Source of the DNA: Hyalella azteca
Taxonomy: Eukaryota > Arthropoda > Malacostraca > Amphipoda > Hyalellidae
Direction: 5' to 3'
DNA length: 64,000 nucleotides
NCBI RefSeq assembly: GCF_000764305.2
Contig: NW_025944675.1
Location: 62,001 to 126,000 of the forward strand
Made by a program: the position numbers and the translations under genes
The notes under the pieces: generated by a model
Databases searched by the model: none
What the model saw: only the letters and a program-made list of their open reading frames with translations
What the model was told of the DNA's origin: nothing
Shown: positions 51,201 through 60,200 of the stretch, one piece after another
Numbering within the stretch: position 1 is the stretch's first letter
How the letters are laid out: every line of letters starts with the position of its first letter

Positions 51201-54200
51201 ACTTGTCCCATTGAGAGGCCACAACTCTCGTCACTAAGAGGCCACAACAAAAAGCTAAAAATTCTCTCAACCAGAGACCCCAGAACTTGCTACTCCTCAG
51301 GCGTGACCGTTCGTTGTGGGCCACTAACCCACCGGCCCATGAACACATCCTAGACGCCATTGCGTCCGCACAGCACCAGATAATAAATGTATTTAGCGGC
51401 GCTGCTAATGCACCTAATTGTTCCCTCTACCTCCCCGTCCCCCATAAAACCCCCCTGCGCTCCCATTTGGATGGCAGCCAAACCAACGACTAAGAGATCC
51501 CTCGGCTTGAAAAATTCTACAAATTAGTATAAATATACGATGTGGGAAACTGTTCTTGTCGCATAGAAGCGTCTGATGCATTACTCAGTACGCTTTTGTT
51601 GATACATGTAGTCATGCAATCGTTGTATGCAATCATGCATGAATACATAGTGTTGAAGTCAGGCATGTAGTCATGCAATCGATGTATTCAGGACATTATT
51701 GTTGCTGCATTCACGCAGTTGATTATTCAGGACGCTTAAAATAACAATGATGTTTGCTAGCAGCAGGAGGCACACCACGTTCATCGCCATGGTTTAGCTC
51801 CCAGAAATCATCAAATGACGCACCGACTTCCATCAAATTTTGTCGGCCCTCATACAGTAAACAATTCATCATATGGCGCACCTTCTTTCATTCAACTCCT
51901 CATAACATCAAATACAAAAATCCAGACCAATTTCACTATGAAACATACTAGGGAATCTCAGAAAAATTGTAAATAACGGATTTGTGGCAAACTAGCTTGA
52001 GTTATTCAAATGACCAGTCGCGTCACCTCAAGAGTTCGGATTGTCTTCTCGTCAGGCCCAACAATGAAAAGAAATTGTAAGCTTCCCTGTTGGCTATCAA
52101 GCTAAGCTTCAGGCTGGACGGCGGTCGAAACACAATACAAATCACAACAGTGAAATATAATATACTTAAAGATAAACGGTTAACTATAAAATCAACAAAT
52201 CAGAACGGGTAAACAACTTACACAACCAGCGCTTGTTCATTAGTAATTGAATGATCGCACCTAAGAGCAGTGGTATAGATGATGATTGCGACCATGGATA
52301 GACTAAAGTAAAGACTGACTCACAGCAACGACGTGACTAAAGACAAGTCATGAACCAACCAACCCCTGTCCCAACCATCCCCATGACTCTCAAGTGACTT
52401 ACCGCCTTTATCATCATCGTCATCATCACCTTCATTCATCAGATCATTCTTCTCTAAGCAACACTAAAATGTATCTATGCAACAATAAAAATGTAAAAGC
52501 ATAGTATTAATAACTCGCTGATGTATATTGTGTGAATAATGAATCACAATTCAGTCTTCACTCCCCCGATAAAACCATTCAAAGCCCTGAGGTCAACGCT
52601 CGTATCCAATCCCATAACAAGTTCAAAAACCTCCCTGAAGCCAAGTCATGCGCACATCACCTTTTCATCACTTACTGCGTTTTCCATTTCACCGTCCACT
52701 TTCCGGCCACTCGGGGCTATCTCTTAATTATTTTTCCCCATTATTGTTTAATGGCCCCGCACACACGAACCCGTTATTGTCAGTGATGATGTGATCCTCT
52801 AAACACAGCTGTGCTAATGCAGCTACACCTGCCTGATACAATCAACTTTCTCGTGTGTGTTATGAATGAACGAAATAGAGCCAGAATAGATGTAAATTAA
52901 AAATTTAAACTAAAATTAAGAAAGTTATTGGATATAAAACACGTTAAACTGTGGCAGACCGATAATAAAACAATGCTCAGGTCCAGCACAGATCGGTCGC
53001 CGCAAGTCATTCTGAAATACTGTCAAGACAGGACGGAAATGACTTGCCAGGGCAATAAACTTTCATGTCTTGCTTCATTCTTGGCCAAGCGGACAGAAAA
53101 AAATGTCGAGAATGCTTGCGTTGGAGCTCGAATCTGGTTAAAGTTTAAAGCTCTGAACCTAGAGCGGCCACGAACTTACGTCCTCAAGAGACTTTCGAGT
53201 ATCCTCGGGCGAAAGTTGGACTTATGCAAGTGATATATTAAATTTTTATGACGATGGAATTTAGTCAGCGTGACTCACCATCGATTTTTCTGTCACAAGA
53301 AGTGGATGTAAACTTGGGACAACTTCCATGATGCGGTCGTGCCATAAGACTCATGCCTGAACACACGTACACGTTGTAGGCGAGCTCGCCTGATTTCAGG
53401 GCGAAATAGCGCCAGAATAGTGGTATACGAGTGGTATACGTACGTGTAGACGTTACGGCCTTGAGCAGACGAACTATGATCCTGCTGGTACATCAACGAA
53501 CGCACGCGTTGCGCTCGTATTTTGCCGGCAATTCACCTGCTTGCAGCTCATTTGGTTCTAATGAAAGAAGTAACGGCGGCGAATTGACGAGTACGGGAGG
53601 CGGTAAATTGAAGCTAAGCGCAGAACTTGCATCGCCAAGCTCAATCACGATGGCGGATGATGCTGCTGAGCGCAGCACCTGCATCGCCGAGCTTAATTAC
53701 GATGTCGGACGAGTTGTTTCCATCACACTAGGGTCATGTCACAGACGAGTCCAATCGAATGCAAAGCAGCTTTATTAAATCCATCGCAGAAGCATAATAG
53801 GCATGCATGATTAATAAGGCTGTTTGCGGTTAAATAGAACGTGAGCGGCAAAAATGATAGCGCACATCTTCAATAACTTTACAATGAAGCCGGATGATGT
53901 AATGAAGTTAGAGCAAAGATGCGTCCTTCCTCATAATTTGGCAGGGAATGATGGTCGATAAAGAAGATTCAGCGGAACTAATCTCGCCACTTTGATTGAA
54001 TCTGAAAAAGGCGAGAAATTACTAATCCATGCAGCAGACCAAAAAAAGTTAAGAGATCGTAAGTTCATCAACCAATCATTGACGGCCTTTCAAGCAAAAT
54101 CCACCAATCATAGACAAGAAAATAGAGCTGAGTACTTACGTTCACTTAGCGAGTTTTGAAAGTATTGCCCCAGTAATCCAATCCGACAAAAAGGAAGGCA

Positions 54201-57200
54201 ATAGTATATGACTATAGAAATGACAGTTCCAGCAGAGACCGTTCGCCGTGGCACTGCGGTCTAACGTATGACAAACACGTACACAGCCTGGCAATGATTG
54301 TGCAGATACCAACAAATTAAAAACTATAAATAATGGCACCGATAATAGGGTGTGGTTTTCTCTCTGTTGGAATAAAGCCGCGGCAGAGTTTTTAACAGAT
54401 TTTTTAACTCAGGTTGAATTTGGCACTATCTGAATTTTTCAACTAAACCGAATGAAATTCATGCTCGGAACGAGGCTGCGCCATTCAGCGCTGGCAGCGC
54501 AAATCCAGTGCCACTCACGGCTATCTCTAATGACGAAACTTAAGCTGCTTTGTAAAATAAATAATACATGGAGCTTTGAGCATTAAGCTTGACACAGAAT
54601 ACTGCTAAAGTTTTACCTCGAGTGCAACATTATAAATATGTTATGAATGTGGCAAATTTGAACTTTAAAACGATTTCTCAGTATATTTTACGACTTTAAA
54701 CCCATCTCTAAATACAACTTTCCACGTATAAACCATTTATAAAACAAAACTGTGAGCGTTAAAAGCATTTCTCAATACAACTTTTAGCGTAGAAATAGTT
54801 TTTTTTTTCAAGTTGTAACCACCACGCCCGCTATAGAAATATTGCCAGATACCGCAAAACCCGCACCGGTAAAAATTTCTTACGGCTCAGTGGTGAGCAG
54901 AATACTCTGAGGAGAAAGGCTCACAATTATTAAAGAGACCATAAGGCTGCATCGAAAATTTCTCGCAAAATTAAGGACAGTCAAAGCTTGAGTCACCAGC
55001 TCAGCAGGTCGATTGGGTGAATTCTGTGGACATTGAATTTAAATTACGGACACCTTTAGATGCAGATAAGTTCAGTGAACATTGTGACATTCGCAATAAG
55101 TATTAATCTTCAACTATGCCTCTGCCGTGAATTAATTATTCATAGCTCATTAATAATTAAAATTTACTAAAGAAAATTACGATTTATTCTGAAAAATAAA
55201 TAAACATTATCATCTGGTGTAGTAAAACTGGCCATCGAGAATGAGACTGGGCCACTTGGTTGCGCACCAAATTTATTTATTTATCAGATCAGTATGAACA
55301 ATTGTCCTTTTTACTGCTTCCAAATAATTTGTAAAACTGAAAATTATTAATTACTAGAACAATTGTATTATTATGTTATTCGTAAGTTCTCTTGCTATTT
55401 GGATGCGGCCACGCACGCCGAGGCAACATGACAGCGACGGAGTGCGTCGGACTTATGACGCTCGCAAGTGGAGTCAGTTGCGCTCGTATAGTTTTTGCGC
55501 TCGTATTTATCTTCTTAGAAATGGAAAAAACTTGAACATGGGTAAAAATTATTGAAATAATAAGTATATTCATAGAAGATTTCGGGTACAAGCAGACTGA
55601 GAAGAAGAAGCTAGACATTATTGTAAAGATATTAAATATTGGTGCCCTTGAATTATCTCGTTAGTGCACACCAATTATATCGTTACGGCCCTTAATCGTA
55701 CCATCAGTAATAAAATATTTAAATACGTAAGTGTATACAAATAACACATTGCGATCAATTATCGCATTTTTTGCGAAAGATATTAAATATTGGTTCCCTT
55801 GAATTATCCCGTTAGTGCACACCAATTATATCGTTACGGTCCTTAATCGTAACATCAGTAATAAAATATCTAAATACATAAGTGTACACAAATGACACAT
55901 TGCGATCAATTATCGCATTTTTTGCGCACAAATTATCCCACTATATACACCAATTAGCTATTGGAACGAACGCTAGTTATTTGTACGACATGACATTGCC
56001 GGCACGCTCAGAATGTATTACTCGGATAATCTTTCAACGTAAATCATCTGATTATATTGAGAATAACCAATCCTGAAGAGAATAGTAGTATAATTTTTTT
56101 GCGTCTTTCAGCAACGCAATTAAGCTGAATAGCTGGCTTCCAGAGCTCATCTAATACTGAAAGCATTTCACGAAATGAAAATGAAATTCGCAGTCGATTA
56201 AGAGGAAAAAAATAACAGAAGCGAGGTATGAAAGCAACAGCAACAAGCCGCTAAGATAACCGCTACACGACATTCAGATAAAATATACAAACAGTTAAAA
56301 TAATAGGAACAAGGTGTTAAGATAACAGCAACAAGACGTAAAAATGATAACAACAAGGCAATGAGATAACAACGACGAGGCAATACGATAACAGCAACAA
56401 GCCGTTAAAATAACAGCAATCAGGCGTTGAGATAACGAGAAGAAGGTTCATTTCGCTCAATATTGCTTCGGCCTGGGGAAGTCCACGCTTATTCGCTAAT
56501 CAAAAGCGAAGAACGCGATTATTGCATCTCAAAATTGGGTCGTATTAGAATAAATGCAAAGTGTTAATATAACAGAATCGTTTTGAGGCAGTAAAATTAG
56601 CTTTAGGCACGATATTAAGCAATTCAAATGCAAATATTGACATTAAGCGTCTCATGACTCGCTGCAAAGAGCGTTCCTGAGACGCTGTGGCACACGTGAT
56701 CATCGCTGCTGTATTGTGATGGTATTTCTCTGTCTTACACCACTCAGGCACTGCGCACCGTCATCCACAGTAAGGCACTATAATGCCATCCTCTCATCAC
56801 TCAAAACTATCCTGCCCCTCACTCGTCACTCAAGCACAACCCTGCGACTCATCACTCAGGCCCTTCCTACCACTTACTCGTCCCTCTGGCATTGCCGTGC
56901 CACTTACCACTCGGGCACTTCCCTGCCACTCACCACTCAGGCACTTCCCTGCCACTCACCACTCAGGCACTTTCCTACCACTCGGCACTCAGGCACTTCC
57001 CTGCCACTCACCACTCAGGCACTTCTCTGCCACTCACCACTCAGGCACTGCCGTGCCACTCACTCAGCACTCAAATTGGCGCTTAAGCTAATTCTGCCCC
57101 ACATTTAGAGGGGCCGCGGGGCTGGAATGCAATAGAGGGAAGTTCCGTGCAAGCTAACACGAAGAGCACAATCCACCCTCGTTCAAAATTAGAGGCGTAT

Positions 57201-60200
57201 CGAGGTCGGCCATCCGCCAGTCGCATGTGAACATCTTAGTATTCTGGACCAGGACATGCACCTGAGGCCTGGGCTTGGCTTAGGCTACATCGTCATTCTC
57301 TGGTTGCAGTTCACGTATTTTCCTAGCACAAAAAGAACGAAGTTACCACGAGAGCAACAAACAATGCACAAATATATTTGGACTCTAAACTCGATTAACT
57401 TCCTGAATATCACTGATATTATTGTTTCGCAGTCACAATTGAATTCCATTTGGGCAAGTTTTGAACTCAGTATTTTTACTAAAGAATAGAAGAAAGAATA
57501 CAAAATCCGAATTAACCAATTTGTATCATTATTATCATTGATTTTGAGCACATAAAAGTCGGCTTCTGTGACTCGATGAGCAGGCACTGTTATCCTGAGC
57601 AGTGCAGACTCATCATACAAGTTTTAAAACATTCATCCATTCACAAGTGATACGACGACGAAACAACTGGAACTGAATTTTTGAACAAGAAACACAAAGC
57701 AAAGAAAACGCCAAGTGAATTCACCATATCTTTAATAGAAACGTTTTTCATCATCAGCTGGTCACCATTTCTTCGATGAAGAACGACCAGTTTCATCATC
57801 AGCCAGTGTAACATCGTAACATTGAAGATAAGTTGAATTTACTCAGCTATTAAATTCTTGGAGAACTTGAATTTTAAAATTTTCCATAGATCGATCTGCT
57901 AAATTATACTTGAAAATCTAATTGAATAACTATGTCTTCCAACAAAGATAGGAGTAATAACCTTCACGCAGTCATAGCTCGGTGTGACACAGAACTTCTC
58001 AAAACTGCTGACTCAGCTGCATGTGATAACAATAAATATATTATGGGACTACTTTTTTACAGTAATATCGGGCGCAATTTACGAAGATGTCTACAACTTC
58101 AGGACCATCAGTAAATTAGATGGGAACTTTGCGACAGCGGCCCTCGCCACACCAGGGGCCGGGCGCCGCCCCTCCAATAGCGGGCTACACAAACAGAGCT
58201 AAAATAAGACTATCCCTCGCAGGCATGGAAAATGTTACAAAAGTGATCGTCATGATGGGAACTTTTAACTTTTTAAAAAGTTGGTTTGTGGAAATTTTGA
58301 TCGAATTAATTATCAATAACATACGGTTGCTTTTAAGGATGAAGCACATATTATAATTGGATTTAAAAGCGAGCGATGCACTTTGAGACATTTTCACAAT
58401 AAATAAAGATATTTCAGCTTTGCAGAACACGTTGTGCAACAAAAACCAAGCGAAGGCTTTCAAGATTTATATTCCCTAATTATCTCATAATTACTAGAAT
58501 GCTATGCAGAATGCGACCATCCTGCGCAATCTTCTGAACCATATTATTTGGCTGCAATTTTGACCAGCGCTCCGAGAAATCAAGCTTTAATAAGAGGCAA
58601 GCAAAGAAGGCTCAGCAAACTCCTTGCATTTTAAATGAAAAGAACGGAGAGACTGGCAATACAAAAAGGCCGTCAACTTCAGAAAGTCAGGATTACTAGA
58701 GTGCAGTATACTAACCCTGTATAGGCTATATACGCCCTAGCGTGCAGGTTATGTACGCCCTGGCGTATAGTATATAGAGGATACGCTCCAACTTACAGGC
58801 TGTATACGCCCTAGCGTACAGGCTATATACGCACCAGCGTACAGGCCATGTACGCACCAACGTACAGGCTATATATGCGCCAACGTACAGGCTATATACG
58901 CACCAACGTACAGGCTATATACGAGCCAACGTATAGGCTATATACGAGCCAACGTACAGGCTATATATGTGCCAACGTACAGGCTATATGCGATCCAACG
59001 TACAGGCTATATACGAGCCAACGTATAGGCTATATACGAGCCAACGTACAGGCTATAGATGTGCCAACGTGCAGGCTATATGCGCGCCAGCGTACAGGCT
59101 ATATACGCACAACGTACAGGCTATATACGCACCAACGTACAGGCTATATACGCACAACGTACAGGCTATATACGCACAACGTACAGGCTATACACGCACA
59201 ACGTACAGGCTATATACGCACCAACGTAAAGGCTATATACGCACAATGTACAGGCAATATCCGCGCCAACGTACAGCTATATACGCACCAGCTTACAGAC
59301 TATTTACGCACAAACGTACAGGCTATACACGCATCAATGTACATACTGCAGGCTATATATAAGCACCAGCGTACAGGCAGTAAAGGCACCAGCGTACAGG
59401 CTATATATGCACCAGTGTGCAGGCTATATATGCACCAGCGTATAGGTTATGTACGCACCAGCGTACAAGCTATATACGCACCAGCGTACAGGCTATATAC
59501 ATAAGCACCAGCGTATAGTATATAAACAACCCAACGTGCACGCTACATGAGCACCAGCGCACAGGCTATATATATTTACGCATCAAGGTACAGGCTATAT
59601 ACGCACCAACGCACAGACTACACTGTAAGAGTCAATCGCTAACATCCTTCACTTCGCATCAATGAACGAACCTCACTATGCATCATAATCTTTGCATTCA
59701 GTTCATTTATTACACTTCAATGCAGTTCTTTCGCGTCTACTTAAAAAATTGTCGTATAAATCATTGCTAACATCACAGGCTCTTTGATGCGCCGAGCTGT
59801 TGCAAAGCATTCAAGATTCCAATGTGAGAAACACGCAAAAAAATCCCTGCATGCAAGCAGCGCACGAAATAGCCTGCATGCAAGAAGTACGTAAAATATT
59901 GTGCGATGCAAGAAGAACGTAAAATATCCCAGAGGGGACTTGTTCCCTTGTTTGATAGCCCCGAAAACTTCTCTTCAACAATTCGTGTGGAAATTACAAA
60001 GGATTATGCAGCGCGACAGCGTCAATAACGCAGCGGGCCTGATGTTGTGTGATGCGAACGAGTGAAACGACGATGAATTATTGGCCTCAGCATTGTTTTA
60101 TCTACAAATCTACCCTTGCTGCTTGAATAATTTCAGTTTTGAATTTGAACCTAAAATATTGGTTCAATTATCCAGCGCCAGGTTTGCTATGTAAGGCAGG

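Noticed and set aside
50874..51360. Minus-strand frames with repeated [17 protein letters not shown] units
   Set aside because: Three overlapping frames are open because of the 20-bp tandem repeat. There is no splice context and no similarity.
58848..59504. A 218-codon plus-strand open frame rich in Tyr, Arg and Thr
   Set aside because: It lies wholly inside the 24-25-bp minisatellite. The repeat lacks stop codons in several frames, and the unit drifts between 24 and 25 bases.
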